64,000 nucleotides of DNA, taken from contig NZ_CP085530.1 in the NCBI RefSeq assembly GCF_020616155.1, positions 1,865,001 to 1,929,000 on the forward strand, given 5' to 3'. Position numbers and translations under genes: made by a program. The notes beneath the pieces were generated by a model. It had not been told where the DNA came from. It saw only the letters and a program-made list of their open reading frames with translations, and made no database searches. Below are positions 19,855 through 29,413 of this stretch, piece by piece. How positions within the stretch are numbered: the first letter of the stretch is position 1; the number at the start of each line of letters is the position of its first letter. This stretch comes from Vogesella sp. XCS3 (GTDB lineage Bacteria; Pseudomonadota; Gammaproteobacteria; Burkholderiales; Chromobacteriaceae).

Positions 19855-20754
19855 ATGACCCTGATCGCCCTGATGGGTGCCATGGAAATCGGCCTGATCT
19901 TCGCCCTGGTGGCGCTGGGTGTGCTGATTTCCTTCCGCATCCTCGACTTCCCCGACCTCACGGCCGATGGCAGCTTCCCGCTGGGCGGCGCCGTGGCCGC
20001 TACCCTGATTGCCGGCGGCCACGACCCGTGGCTGGCCTGCGGCGTGGCCGCGCTGGCCGGCGCGGCTTCCGGCTGGCTGACCGCCTGGCTCAATGTGCGC
20101 CTGGGCATCCTGCAGCTGCTGGCGTCCATTCTGGTGATGATCGCGCTGTACTCGATCAACCTGCGCATCATGGGTGCACCCAATATGCCGCTGATCGGCA
20201 GCCCTACCATTTTCAGCCCCTTCATCGGCGAGAACTTCGATATTGCCTGGCAGGTACAACCCGCCATGTTGGCCGCACTGATCGTGGTCGCCAAGCTGGG
20301 GCTGGACGTGTTCTTTGCCTCGCAGGCCGGCCTGGCCATGCGCGCCACTGGCGCCAACGCCCGCATGGCGCGTGCCCAGGGCATTGCTACCGAACGCATG
20401 GTGCTGGCCGGCATGGCGCTGTCCAATGCGCTGATCGCCACCGCCGGTGCGCTATACGTGCAAACCCAGGGCGGCGCGGATGTGTCGATGGGCGTGGGCA
20501 CCATCGTGGTGGGCCTGGCCGCGGTCATCATCGGTGAAACGCTGCTGCCGTCGCGCACGCTGTGGGTCATCACGCTGGCCACCGTGCTGGGCGCCTTGCT
20601 GTACCGCCTGCTGATCGCGCTGGCGCTGAACGCCGACTTCATCGGCCTGCAGGCACAAGACCTCAACCTGATCACCGCACTACTGGTGGGCTTCGCCCTG
20701 GTGCTGCCCAAGCTGAAGGCCAAGCTGGCCCGCAAACCCGGAGGAGCCCGCTGA
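19855..20754 (+). CDS. ABC transporter permease of the TrpY/BPD_transp_2 type
   Basis: 299 residues, about 8-9 hydrophobic segments, PF02653 family (branched-chain amino-acid/ribose type permeases). FRILDFPDLTADGSFPLGGAVAA is the conserved block of the subgroup that pairs with PF04392 binding proteins. It sits 89 bases after the binding-protein gene and its TGA overlaps the ATG of the ATPase gene (20752-20756), so the two are translationally coupled. Confidence 0.9.
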   Translation: MTLIALMGAMEIGLIFALVALGVLISFRILDFPDLTADGSFPLGGAVAATLIAGGHDPWLACGVAALAGAASGWLTAWLNVRLGILQLLASILVMIALYSINLRIMGAPNMPLIGSPTIFSPFIGENFDIAWQVQPAMLAALIVVAKLGLDVFFASQAGLAMRATGANARMARAQGIATERMVLAGMALSNALIATAGALYVQTQGGADVSMGVGTIVVGLAAVIIGETLLPSRTLWVITLATVLGALLYRLLIALALNADFIGLQAQDLNLITALLVGFALVLPKLKAKLARKPGGAR

Positions 20755-21548
20755 TGCTGCGCGCCGATAATCTGTTCAAGACCTTCAACCCCGGCACGCC
20801 GATCGAAAACCCGGTGCTGCGCGGCCTGTCGCTGCAAATCGACAGCGGCCAGTTTGTCACCGTGATCGGCAGCAACGGCGCCGGCAAATCCACCTTCCTG
20901 AACGCGCTGGCTGGCGACGTAATCGTGGATAGCGGCAGCCTGCACATCGACGGCAAAGACGTCACCCGCACGCCGGGCTGGCAGCGCGCCGCTCTGGTGG
21001 CACGCGTGTTCCAGGACCCGATGGCCGGTACCTGCGAAAACCTCAGCATCGAAGAAAACATGGCGCTGGCCTACTACCGCGGCCGCAAGCGCGGCTTTGG
21101 CCCGGCGCTGAACCGTGGCCTGCGCGAGCTGTTCCGCGACAAGCTGGCCACGCTGAAGCTGGGGCTGGAAAACCGCCTGCCAGACCGCATGGGCCTGCTG
21201 TCCGGCGGCCAACGTCAGGCGGTGAGCCTGCTGATGGCCAGCCTGCAGCCGTCGCGCATCCTGCTGCTGGACGAACACACCGCCGCGCTGGACCCGAAAA
21301 CCGCTGCCTTCGTGCTGGAGCTGACCGACCGCATCGTGCACGAGAACCAGCTCACCGCGCTGATGGTGACGCACTCCATGCGCCAAGCGCTGGACCACGG
21401 CCACCGTACCGTGATGCTGCACCAAGGGCGCGTGGTGCTGGACGTCGCCGGCGAGGAGCGCGGCCGCATGCAGGTCACCGACCTGCTGGCCATGTTCGAG
21501 AAGACCCGCGGCGAAGCCATCGACGACGATGCCCTGCTGCTAGGCTGA
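20754..21548 (+). CDS. ABC transporter ATP-binding protein of the TrpZ type
   Basis: 264 residues beginning MLRADNLFKTFNPG. Walker A GSNGAGKST (about 43-51), signature LLSGGQRQAVSLLMA, Walker B ILLLDEHTAALDP, switch His in VTHSM. The glutamate of Walker B is followed by H (DEHTAALD), the usual form in this subfamily. It overlaps the permease gene by one base. A long plus-strand frame starting at 20562 is not the real start. Confidence 0.93.
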   Translation: MLRADNLFKTFNPGTPIENPVLRGLSLQIDSGQFVTVIGSNGAGKSTFLNALAGDVIVDSGSLHIDGKDVTRTPGWQRAALVARVFQDPMAGTCENLSIEENMALAYYRGRKRGFGPALNRGLRELFRDKLATLKLGLENRLPDRMGLLSGGQRQAVSLLMASLQPSRILLLDEHTAALDPKTAAFVLELTDRIVHENQLTALMVTHSMRQALDHGHRTVMLHQGRVVLDVAGEERGRMQVTDLLAMFEKTRGEAIDDDALLLG

Positions 21549-21560
21549 TCGCCAACCACA

Positions 21561-21595
21561 CCAGACAGACACGGCGCCAGGCCGTGTTTGTCTGG
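21561..21595 (+). terminator. Terminator of the TrpXYZ-like operon
   Basis: Fifteen-base, one-mismatch stem CCAGACAGACACGGC (21561-21575) with GCCGTGTTTGTCTGG (21581-21595). The U-rich part lies in the stem only, so it may act as an mRNA 3' end structure. Confidence 0.6.
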
Positions 21596-21723
21596 CGTAA
21601 CAGCAAGCACATGAAATAACACGATTATTGGCAATTTTATGCACGACAGATAGCAGAATGCGTTAGGGTAGAGAACCGGCAGCGTGCCGCACAGTCTGAT
21701 GTTTTTTGACAAGGAAACTCACC

Positions 21724-22413
21724 ATGCGCCTGACTCTCCCCGCCCTGACCCTGTTGTGCACCCTGCCCGCTGCCACCATGGCCGCCGACGCTGGCGTCAC
21801 CGTGCTGAACCTGTCCGCCAACGCCAGCCAGGAGCTGGCCAACGACGAAATCAATGCCAGCCTGTACGTGCAAGACCGGCAGCCGCAGGCAAACACGCTG
21901 GCCGACCGTATCAACAAGGCGCTGAACCGCGCGCGCCAGGACGCCGAACCCTACCGCAAGGTCACCTTCAGCAGCGGTAGCTACAACACCTGGCCAGACT
22001 ACGACAAGAACGGCAAGATCATCGGCTGGCAAGCACGAGCCGAGGTCAAACTGCGCAGCAGCGAGTTTGCCGACACCGCCGAGCTGATTGCCCGCCTGCA
22101 AAAATACATGGCACTGGAAGGCGTACAGTTTGGCGTCTCCGACCGTAGCCGCAGCCAGGCCGAAGCGCAGCTGATCCCGCAAGCCATTGCCGCGCTACAA
22201 GCCCAAGCCACCGCCGCCGGCAAAGCACTGGGCAAACACCAGCAGCAGGTAACCGAGCTGAGTATCGGCAGTGCGCAGCCGCACTACCCGGTGATGATGC
22301 GAGCCAAGGCCGAAATGGCCGCAGCGCCTGCCGCCGATGTCGCACCGGTAAACTTTCAGCCGGGCCAGAGCGTGATTCAACTAAACATTAATGGCAAAGT
22401 GGAAATTCGATAA
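21724..22413 (+). CDS. Periplasmic SIMPL (DUF541) domain protein
   Basis: 229 residues with a signal peptide (MRLTLPALTLLCTLPAATMA, cut near 20). The mature part, VTVLNLSANASQELANDEINASL, is the DUF541/SIMPL start; the family forms ring-shaped oligomers and is linked to oxidative stress and envelope integrity in some bacteria. AAGGAAA precedes the ATG at 21724; the in-frame TTG at 21706 lacks such a site. It is probably monocistronic. Confidence 0.85.
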   Translation: MRLTLPALTLLCTLPAATMAADAGVTVLNLSANASQELANDEINASLYVQDRQPQANTLADRINKALNRARQDAEPYRKVTFSSGSYNTWPDYDKNGKIIGWQARAEVKLRSSEFADTAELIARLQKYMALEGVQFGVSDRSRSQAEAQLIPQAIAALQAQATAAGKALGKHQQQVTELSIGSAQPHYPVMMRAKAEMAAAPAADVAPVNFQPGQSVIQLNINGKVEIR

Positions 22414-22507
22414 CACTTTACACAGTATACATAAATATTGTGCTATGTTGCTGCCTAGGCTATGCGCTATAACGCACTCATTCCACTCACACTTTTGATG
22501 GCTACCC

Positions 22508-23119
22508 ATGAAACTGATCGCCTCGCTAACCAGCCCCTACGCCCGTAAGGTGCGCATTGTCCTGGCAGAGAAAAAGATCGACTGTCCGCTACAGCTGGAT
22601 ATTCCGTGGGAAAGCACGTCCACCGTGGCCGACTTCAACCCGCTAGGCAAGGTACCCGTGTTGCTGATGGACGATGGCAGCAGCCTGTACGATTCGCGCG
22701 TGATTGTGGAATACCTGGACACCATCTCGCCGGTATCGCGCCTGCTGCCGCAAGACAAGCGCCAGCTCATCGAAACACGGCGTTTCGAAGCACTGGCCGA
22801 CGGCATTTGCGACGCGGCCGCCAATATCGTGATGGAAGGCCGCCGCCCGGCGGTGCAGCAGAGCCAGGAATGGGTAGACCGCCAGCACGGCAAGGTCACC
22901 CGCGGCCTGGCCGCGCTGTCGGCCATGCTGGGCGAGCGCCACTGGTGCAACGGCGAAGGCTACAGCCTGGCCGACATTGCCACCGGCTGCATGCTGGGCT
23001 ATCTGGACTTCCGCTTTGCCGACCTGCCGTGGCGCGACCTGTACCCCAACCTGGAAAGGCTATACGACAAGCTGTCGGCCCAAGCCAGCTTTGCCGATAC
23101 CGTGCCACCGGCAAGCTAA
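22508..23119 (+). CDS. Glutathione S-transferase family protein
   Basis: 203 residues. Thioredoxin-like N-domain MKLIASLTSPYARKVRIVLAEK with the SPYAR-type active-site serine/tyrosine region, then the cis-Pro KVPVLL and the glutathione-binding DSRVIVEYLD. The C-terminal helical domain contains YSLADIATGCMLGYLD, the family capping box. Detoxification or reduction using glutathione; substrate unknown. A terminator follows at 23138. Confidence 0.92.
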   Translation: MKLIASLTSPYARKVRIVLAEKKIDCPLQLDIPWESTSTVADFNPLGKVPVLLMDDGSSLYDSRVIVEYLDTISPVSRLLPQDKRQLIETRRFEALADGICDAAANIVMEGRRPAVQQSQEWVDRQHGKVTRGLAALSAMLGERHWCNGEGYSLADIATGCMLGYLDFRFADLPWRDLYPNLERLYDKLSAQASFADTVPPAS

Positions 23120-23137
23120 GCAGGTACTCCCCCACTC

Positions 23138-23166
23138 AACGCCGCGCCTGTCGCGGCGTTTTGTTT
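23138..23166 (+). terminator. Terminator of the glutathione S-transferase gene
   Basis: AACGCCGCG (23138-23146) with CGCGGCGTT (23152-23160), followed by TTGTTT. It isolates the downstream trpS leader from read-through. Confidence 0.85.
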
Positions 23167-23203
23167 ATCGATGCTGCCCCGCAACAGGGCAACACAACGG
23201 CGC

Positions 23204-23240
23204 TTGACGCCAGGCTGACTGCCGTGTTTTTATAAACCCC
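23204..23240 (+). promoter_or_regulatory. Probable promoter of the trpS leader
   Basis: TTGACG (23204-23209) is a good -35. A -10 of the TTTATA/TATAAA type lies at 23229-23236, with a long 19-21 base spacing. Initiation would then fall at or very near the leader-peptide ATG (23241), and there is no Shine-Dalgarno before that ATG, which suggests a leaderless start. Confidence 0.45.
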
Positions 23241-23280
23241 ATGAATACCAAACCCGCATCCGCATTCGTGTTTTTTTCCT

Positions 23281-23294
<14 letters not shown>
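23241..23294 (+). CDS. Putative Trp leader peptide upstream of trpS
   Basis: An 18-codon frame (ATG AAT ... TGG TGG CGC CTC TAA) encodes MNTKPASAFVFFSWWRL. Two adjacent Trp codons (23280-23285) lie just before the stop, the arrangement of trp-operon leader peptides. The codons lie in the left arm of a hairpin (23281-23289 with 23296-23304, eight of nine pairs) that a ribosome paused at TGG-TGG would open. A second hairpin (23324-23332 with 23349-23357) follows, before trpS at 23420. No Shine-Dalgarno is present. Too short to be found by ordinary gene callers. Function is inferred from structure and context: trpS charges tRNA-Trp. Confidence 0.7.
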
Positions 23295-24445
<1,151 letters not shown>

Positions 24446-24452
24446 ACAGCTA

Positions 24453-24479
24453 CTGCGGCCAACCCTGAGTTGGCCGCAG
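24453..24479 (+). repeat. Inverted TTGGCCGCA pair between trpS and the chorismate mutase gene
   Basis: CTGCGGCCAAC (24453-24463) faces GTTGGCCGCAG (24469-24479): 11 bp perfect with a 5-base loop. No T-run follows, so termination may be partial and the next gene may be co-transcribed. Confidence 0.7.
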
Positions 24480-24509
24480 CCACGACGACACCACCACAAG
24501 GAGCAGAAA

Positions 24510-24827
24510 ATGGAATGGGTTTACCAATGCCGCAACCTGGACGAAGTCCGCACCCAGATCGATAGCCTGGATCGCGCCATCGTCAGCATGATCGCCCACC
24601 GCGGCCTGTACGTGCAGCAAGCCGCCGCCTTCAAACACAGCGATGCCGAAGTGGAAGACGGCAAGCGCGTGGACCAGGTGATGCGCCGCGTCACCCGCCT
24701 GGCCGGCGAGCTGGGCGCCGACGCCGCCCTTACCGCCAAGATCTACCGTACCATGATCGCCCACTTCATCGAAAGCGAACGCGAAGAACGGCTGCGCCTG
24801 GTCGGCACGGCGGAGGTGCGCGCATGA
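24510..24827 (+). CDS. Chorismate mutase, AroQ type (small, stand-alone)
   Basis: 105 residues, all helical. The first helix carries the AroQ pattern LDEVRTQIDSLDRAIVSMIAHR, then YVQQAAAFK and the C-terminal helix IYRTMIAHFIESEREE. It resembles the PchB/chorismate-mutase type II family, converting chorismate to prephenate or, in relatives, isochorismate to salicylate. AAGGAG lies directly upstream of the ATG at 24510. It is downstream of trpS, separated by a hairpin. Isochorismate-pyruvate lyase activity cannot be excluded. Confidence 0.82.
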   Translation: MEWVYQCRNLDEVRTQIDSLDRAIVSMIAHRGLYVQQAAAFKHSDAEVEDGKRVDQVMRRVTRLAGELGADAALTAKIYRTMIAHFIESEREERLRLVGTAEVRA

Positions 24828-24881
24828 ACGACGACGGCTCCGGTTTTTCCACGGTGCGGTGGCATACCACCGCACCCAAAC

Positions 24882-24916
24882 AAAAAAGGCGACACCCACA
24901 CGGTGCCGCCTTTTTT
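24882..24916. terminator. Bidirectional terminator between chorismate mutase and argO
   Basis: Stem from AAAAAAGGCG (24882-24891) to CGCCTTTTTT (24907-24916), with an inner CACC/GGTG pairing. T-runs on both strands suit two convergent genes. A separate hairpin (GTGCGGTGG/CCACCGCAC, near 24854-24875) lies upstream. Confidence 0.85.
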
Positions 24917-24932
24917 CATGCTCACCGCCTGC

Positions 24933-25541
24933 TCAGGACAGCGCCAGCGCGCCGGCCAGCGTCCACATCACCGTGCCCACCACGCCATCCAGCACCCGCC
25001 ACGACAGCGGCCGCGCAAACAGCGGCGCCAGCAGCCGCGCGCCGTAGCCCAGCGCGGTAAACCACAGCACCGACGCCGTACACGCCCCCAGCGCAAACCA
25101 CAGCTTGCCGTCGCCCGCCTCCTGCCCGCCGATACTGCCCAGCAGCACCACGGTATCCAGGTACACGTGCGGGTTCAGCAGCGTTAGCGCCAGTACCGTC
25201 ATCAACGCCACCTTCAGTGATATCGCGCTAGCCCCGGCGGCAATCTGCAGGCTGTCATTGGCCAACACCGCACGCCACGCGCGTAGCCCGTACCAGAACA
25301 GGAACGCCGCCCCACCCCAGCGCGCCGCCTCCAGCAGCAGCGGGCTATGCTGGATCAGGCTGCCCATACCGGCCACGCCGGCCACAATCAGCACTGCGTC
25401 ACACAGCATGCACACCAGCACCGTGGGGCCGATGTGCTGGCGCAACAGACCCATTTTCAGTACGTGCGCGTTTTGTGAACCGATGGCCATGATCAGGCTG
25501 GCGCCCAGGCCCAGGCCCTTGAAGTAGCTGGCTGTCAGCAT
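24933..25541 (-). CDS. argO: LysE/ArgO family amino-acid exporter
   Basis: 202 residues, about six transmembrane helices. ASLIMAIGSQNAHVLKMGL near the N-terminus and LLNPHVYLDTVVLLG in the middle are LysE/ArgO signatures. Exports arginine or lysine from the cytoplasm. It is divergent from an ArgP-type LysR gene 118 bases away, the classical argP-argO arrangement in which ArgP activates argO when arginine (or lysine) accumulates. Confidence 0.93.
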   Translation of the reverse strand: MLTASYFKGLGLGASLIMAIGSQNAHVLKMGLLRQHIGPTVLVCMLCDAVLIVAGVAGMGSLIQHSPLLLEAARWGGAAFLFWYGLRAWRAVLANDSLQIAAGASAISLKVALMTVLALTLLNPHVYLDTVVLLGSIGGQEAGDGKLWFALGACTASVLWFTALGYGARLLAPLFARPLSWRVLDGVVGTVMWTLAGALALS

Positions 25542-25659
25542 GGTGGTCTCCGTGGTGTAAGTTGGCCGCCAGTATCGGGCAGCTCTGCCAGCCAGAACAG
25601 CAAGATTAAATTATCTTGGCTATCATTAATCTGGCTTCACTTACACCATCAGGCTCGCG

Positions 25660-26559
25660 ATGAAACTCGACCCCAAACACTGCGAAGCCTTTCTGGCCGC
25701 GCTGGACAGCGGCAGCTTCGAACAAGCCGCACAAGACCTGCACCTGACGCCGTCGGCCATCTCGCAGCGCATACGCGCGCTGGAAGAAGTACTGGGCAAG
25801 CCGCTGCTGGTGCGCAGCCGCCCCTGCCGGGCCACCCGCGAAGGCCAGCTGCTGCGCCAGCACCTGCAACGCGCTGCACTGCTGGAAGCCGACCTGGCCG
25901 CCACCTTTGCCGGAGACGACAGCGCCATGCTCAGCGTGTCGCTGGCGGTAAACGCCGACAGCGTGGCCAGCTGGTTTCTGCCGGCGCTGACGCCGTTCCT
26001 GATCCGCGAACGCGTGCTGCTGGACGTGATCGTGGACGACCAGGACCACACCTACACCCTGCTGCAAGCCGGCATGGCGCTGGGCTGCATCTCCACCGAG
26101 CCGCAAGCCATGCGCGGCTGCAGCGCCAGCCCGCTGGGCGTGATGCGCTACCAGGCGCTGGCCAGCGCCGACTACCACGCCCGCTGGTTTGGCAGCGGCG
26201 TCAGCCGCGACGCACTGCGCCGTGCACCGGTGATGATCTACAACCACAAAGACCGGCTGCAAGCCGACTGGCTGCTGCAACACTTCGGCCTGCCGGACGA
26301 TAGCTACCCCTGCCACTTCCTGCCCGCGTCCGACCCCTATCTGCAGGCGGTAAAGCTGGGGCTGGGCTGGGGCATGCTGCCCGACGTACAGTTGGCCGCA
26401 TGCGGCCTGGCTGGCACCCTGCTGCCGCTACAGCCCGACAAGCCGGTAGACGTGGCGCTGTACTGGCACCACTGGCAGGTGCAATCGCCCCGGCTGGCGC
26501 GCCTGAGCGACGTACTGATAGAGGCGGCGCGGGTGGTGTTGCGGCCAACCTTGGCTTGA
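25660..26559 (+). CDS. argP: LysR-type regulator ArgP (IciA)
   Basis: 299 residues. N-terminal helix-turn-helix MKLDPKHCEAFLAALDSGSFEQAAQDLHLTPSAISQRIRALEE, then the effector-binding domain. The closeness to argO and the sequence of the helix-turn-helix mark it as the lysine/arginine-responsive ArgP group. It should bind in the 118-base divergent space (25542-25659). A TTGGCCGCA word (26392-26400) and a GCGGCCAA (26541-26548) are at its 3' end. Confidence 0.92.
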   Translation: MKLDPKHCEAFLAALDSGSFEQAAQDLHLTPSAISQRIRALEEVLGKPLLVRSRPCRATREGQLLRQHLQRAALLEADLAATFAGDDSAMLSVSLAVNADSVASWFLPALTPFLIRERVLLDVIVDDQDHTYTLLQAGMALGCISTEPQAMRGCSASPLGVMRYQALASADYHARWFGSGVSRDALRRAPVMIYNHKDRLQADWLLQHFGLPDDSYPCHFLPASDPYLQAVKLGLGWGMLPDVQLAACGLAGTLLPLQPDKPVDVALYWHHWQVQSPRLARLSDVLIEAARVVLRPTLA

Positions 26560-26634
26560 ATGCGGCCAAGCCTGTTCGCACCCGCACATGCCATGCTGCT
26601 ACCATTGCGCTATCCAGATTTGAAAGCCACCACC

Positions 26635-26883
26635 ATGCCCCCGCTACGCCACCTCGCCCTCGCCGCCACCCTGGCCGCCATCGCGCTGCCCGTTTACGCC
26701 GCGCTGCCGCCGGCCTACCTGGCGGTGCCCGACTTCAAGCAATGCCTGGCCGAACAAAACGAAGGCAGCTACCGCAGCTGGTGCCAGCCGTCCAAAAAAC
26801 CGAAGGCCTGCCCGCGCGTCAGCTGGCGGCAGCTGCGCGCGCTGCAAGGCCACGACGCGGTGCCGGCTTGCCGGGCCAAATAG
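26635..26883 (+). CDS. Small secreted protein of unknown function
   Basis: 82 residues from the ATG at 26635. A signal peptide (MPPLRHLALAATLAAIALPVYA) precedes a 60-residue mature part with four cysteines (C39, C52, C61, C79), which could form two disulphides in the periplasm. It is basic and Trp-containing (YRSWCQPSKKPKACPRVSWRQL). I do not recognise the family. A bidirectional terminator follows. The gene lies just after argP on the same strand, with 75 bases between. Confidence 0.6.
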   Translation: MPPLRHLALAATLAAIALPVYAALPPAYLAVPDFKQCLAEQNEGSYRSWCQPSKKPKACPRVSWRQLRALQGHDAVPACRAK

Positions 26884-26914
26884 TTACCCGCCACCATGCG
26901 CACTTGCAGCAACG

Positions 26915-26946
26915 AAAAAGCCGCCCGTTTTCACGGGCGGCTTTTT
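26915..26946. terminator. Bidirectional terminator
   Basis: Fourteen-base stem AAAAAGCCGCCCGT (26915-26928) with its complement at 26933-26946. A- and T-runs on both sides serve the two convergent genes. Confidence 0.9.
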
Positions 26947-26970
26947 ACGTGCTGAACGGGGTAGAACAGC

Positions 26971-27348
26971 TTACTGCTGTACCGGGCCAGCCTGCGCCGG
27001 GGCGCTGGCCTGGTCTGCCGGTTTGGGCAGCAGGCGTTCCATCAGCTGGCCGGTGTTGTGCTGCGGCATCGGCATCAGGTGCAGGCTGGCCCAGCCCAGG
27101 CCCAGCAGCAGCGCGGTCATGGCGCCGCCCTTGATGATGAAACCGTAAGCCCAGCCCACCAGCTGGCGGTTTTTCAGCGCAAACAGCAGCGACAGCGGTG
27201 GAATGAAGAAAGTCAGGCTACCCCACACGATGCGGCCATTGTTGAGCGCAGCCATGGTCACGCCCAGGCAGCCCAGGTAGAACACGGCAACGCTGCCGGC
27301 AAAGATCAGGCCAATAGCGGCGACAAACAGGGTAATCAGGGTTTCCAT
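26971..27348 (-). CDS. Small inner-membrane protein of unknown function
   Basis: 125 residues with two or three transmembrane helices (METLITLFVAAIGLIFAGSV..., SLTFFIPPLSLLFAL, GGAMTALLLGLGWASL) and a Pro/Ala-rich hydrophilic tail. The sequence does not point to a function. It lies 42 bases after the phnP-like gene on the same strand and may be co-transcribed with it. Confidence 0.7.
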   Translation of the reverse strand: METLITLFVAAIGLIFAGSVAVFYLGCLGVTMAALNNGRIVWGSLTFFIPPLSLLFALKNRQLVGWAYGFIIKGGAMTALLLGLGWASLHLMPMPQHNTGQLMERLLPKPADQASAPAQAGPVQQ

Positions 27349-27390
27349 TTTTGCTTTCGGTTCGGGTTAAGGTTGGCCGCCGTGGCGGCG

Positions 27391-28161
27391 CTAGCCGGCT
27401 AGCTGCAGGCCGTCCCACGCCACGCTGACGCCGGGCGGGCACTGCGCTTGCAGCGCATGGTATTCCAGCTGGTGCGTCATGTGGATAAGCCAGGTCTGTT
27501 TTGCGGCCAAGCTTTGCGCCCAGTCAAGCGCGGCGGCCACGTGCAGGTGCGACGGGTAGGGTTCCGGCCGCAGGCAGTCCAGAAACAGCGTATCCAGGCC
27601 TTGCAGCAGTGGCAGGCTGCTGTCGGGGATGGTAGACAAGTCGGTAAGCCACGCGGTGTTGCCGATGCGCCAGCCCAGGCACGGCCAGCTGGGGCCGTGC
27701 TGTAGCGGTATCGGCGTGATGGTAACGCCAGCCAGCTCGAACGGCGCGTGCACACGCTCAGTGCGCAACACGGGTTTGTCCCACACCGGCGACGGCGGTG
27801 CCAACGCGTAGTCGAAACGGCGGCTGATGTTGTCCAGTGTGAAGTCGTTGCCGTACAGCGTAATCGGCCCTTTTTTCACGTAACAGAAGGCGCGCAGGTC
27901 GTCGATACCGTTCAGGTGGTCGGCGTGCGGGTGGGTGTACAGCACCGCATCGACGCGGGTAATGCCCTCGCGCAGCGCCTGCTGGCGCAGGTCCGGCCCG
28001 GTGTCGATCAGCACGCCGGTGTCGCCGATGCGCACGTAGGCGCTGCAGCGGGTGCGGGTGTTGCGCGGGTCGGTAGACGTACACGTGGGGCAGCTGCAGC
28101 CGATGGCGGGGGCACCGCCGCTGGAGCCGCAGCCCAGCACTGTCCACGTCAGCTGCGTCAT
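27391..28161 (-). CDS. Metallo-beta-lactamase-fold hydrolase, PhnP-like
   Basis: 256 residues. LGCGSSGGAPAIGCSCPTC (with the C-x2-C style metal-binding start), TGPDLRQQ and the metal motif THPHADH (H77, H79, D81, H82) are those of PhnP/lipoyl-related phosphodiesterases. PhnP hydrolyses cyclic ribose phosphates in phosphonate use, but no phn genes are near, so the substrate is unknown here. It ends ten bases after tatD begins its downstream run, probably one transcript. Confidence 0.85.
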   Translation of the reverse strand: MTQLTWTVLGCGSSGGAPAIGCSCPTCTSTDPRNTRTRCSAYVRIGDTGVLIDTGPDLRQQALREGITRVDAVLYTHPHADHLNGIDDLRAFCYVKKGPITLYGNDFTLDNISRRFDYALAPPSPVWDKPVLRTERVHAPFELAGVTITPIPLQHGPSWPCLGWRIGNTAWLTDLSTIPDSSLPLLQGLDTLFLDCLRPEPYPSHLHVAAALDWAQSLAAKQTWLIHMTHQLEYHALQAQCPPGVSVAWDGLQLAG

Positions 28162-28170
28162 GCGGTCCCC

Positions 28171-28950
28171 TTATGCGCCGGTGCGCTGCGCCTTGGCAAA
28201 CAGGCGGAAGTAATTATCGGTAGTGGCCTCGGCCACCTGCTCGAAACGCAGGCCGCGCAGCTCGGCAATGTGCTCGGCCACGTGTTTGACGAAGGCCGGC
28301 TCGTTGGTCTTGCCGCGGTACGGCACCGGCGCCAGGTAGGGCGAGTCGGTTTCTACCAGCAGGCGGTCCAGCGGCACCTTTTGCGCCACCTCTTTGACCA
28401 CGGCGGCGTTCTTGAAGGTGACGATGCCGGACAGCGAGATGTAAAAGCCCAGATCCAGCGCGGCGCGGGCGATGTCCCAGGTTTCGGTGAAGCAGTGCAT
28501 CACGCCGCCCACGGCGTCGGCGCCGTGTTCGCGCATCATGCGCACGGTGTCTTCCGCCGAGCTGCGGGTATGCACCACCAGCGGCAGGCTCACGCGGCGC
28601 GCGGCGCGGATGTGGGTGGCAAAGCGTTCGTGCTGCCAGGCCAGGTCACCCTGGCACCAGTGGTAGTCAAGGCCGGTTTCGCCGATGCCGACGACTTTGG
28701 GGTGTGCGGCGTGCGCCACCAGTTCGTCTTCGCTGAATTCTTCGGCGTCGGGGTCATCCGGGTGGATGCCCACGGTGGCAAACAGGTTGGCGTGCGCTTC
28801 GGCCAGGCCGATTACCTCGGGGTATTTGGGGCGGCTCACGCCGATGACCATGGCGTGGCCCACGCCGTGGGTGGCCATATTGGTCAGCACCTCGGGCATG
28901 CGTGCCGCCAGGTCGGGGAAATTGATATGACAGTGTGAATCAACCAGCAT
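28171..28950 (-). CDS. TatD family metal-dependent hydrolase
   Basis: 259 residues. MLVDSHCHINFPDLAARM is the metal-binding N-terminus; GIGETGLDYHW and VVHTRSSAEDTVRMM, then ETDSPYLAPVPYRGKTNEPAFV complete the family pattern. TatD-type (YcfH) proteins are Mg-dependent 3'-5' DNases. It lies in the run tmk-holB-pilZ-tatD seen in many beta- and gammaproteobacteria. Confidence 0.94.
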   Translation of the reverse strand: MLVDSHCHINFPDLAARMPEVLTNMATHGVGHAMVIGVSRPKYPEVIGLAEAHANLFATVGIHPDDPDAEEFSEDELVAHAAHPKVVGIGETGLDYHWCQGDLAWQHERFATHIRAARRVSLPLVVHTRSSAEDTVRMMREHGADAVGGVMHCFTETWDIARAALDLGFYISLSGIVTFKNAAVVKEVAQKVPLDRLLVETDSPYLAPVPYRGKTNEPAFVKHVAEHIAELRGLRFEQVAEATTDNYFRLFAKAQRTGA

Positions 28951-29010
28951 GGTGTTCCAATCTTGTGGCCACCCGCCTTGGCCGCACAGCGCGGCGCAGG
29001 CAGCCCGGTA

Positions 29011-29388
29011 TTACATGGTGTGGGTGGGGCGGGTGGAGTTCAGCGCGCCGCCCAGCAGGGTTTCGATACGGTCGCGCGCCTGCTTGCCGGCGTCGCCGGT
29101 GGCAAACTCGATGCCCACGCCCTGGTTGCGGTTGTTGTTGGCGCCGGCCGGGGTAATCCACGCCACCTTGCCCTGCACCGCCACCTTTTGCGGGTCGTCC
29201 AGCAGGGTCAGCAGCAGGAATACCTCGTCACCCAGGTTGTAGTCGCGGGCGGTGGGCACAAAAATGCCGCCGTTGCGCAGAAACGGCATATAGGCAGCGT
29301 ACAGGGCGCTACGCTCCTTGATGGACAGCGATAGCACGCCCGGGCGGCCGGCGTCGTGCTTGTCTTGCTTGTTGGCTGCGTTATCCAT
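29011..29388 (-). CDS. pilZ: PilZ domain protein, type IV pilus assembly
   Basis: 125 residues. GVLSLSIKERSALYAAYMPFLRNGGIFVPT is the conserved PilZ start. The canonical RxxxR and D/NxSxxG c-di-GMP residues are absent, as in the original pilus protein of Pseudomonas and Neisseria, which works through PilF/FimX and not by binding c-di-GMP. Located between holB and tatD, the usual position. Relevant because type IV pili carry out DNA uptake in Neisseriales. Confidence 0.9.
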   Translation of the reverse strand: MDNAANKQDKHDAGRPGVLSLSIKERSALYAAYMPFLRNGGIFVPTARDYNLGDEVFLLLTLLDDPQKVAVQGKVAWITPAGANNNRNQGVGIEFATGDAGKQARDRIETLLGGALNSTRPTHTM

Positions 29389-29413
29389 ATGCAGGTATCC
29401 GGTTAGGGTTGGG

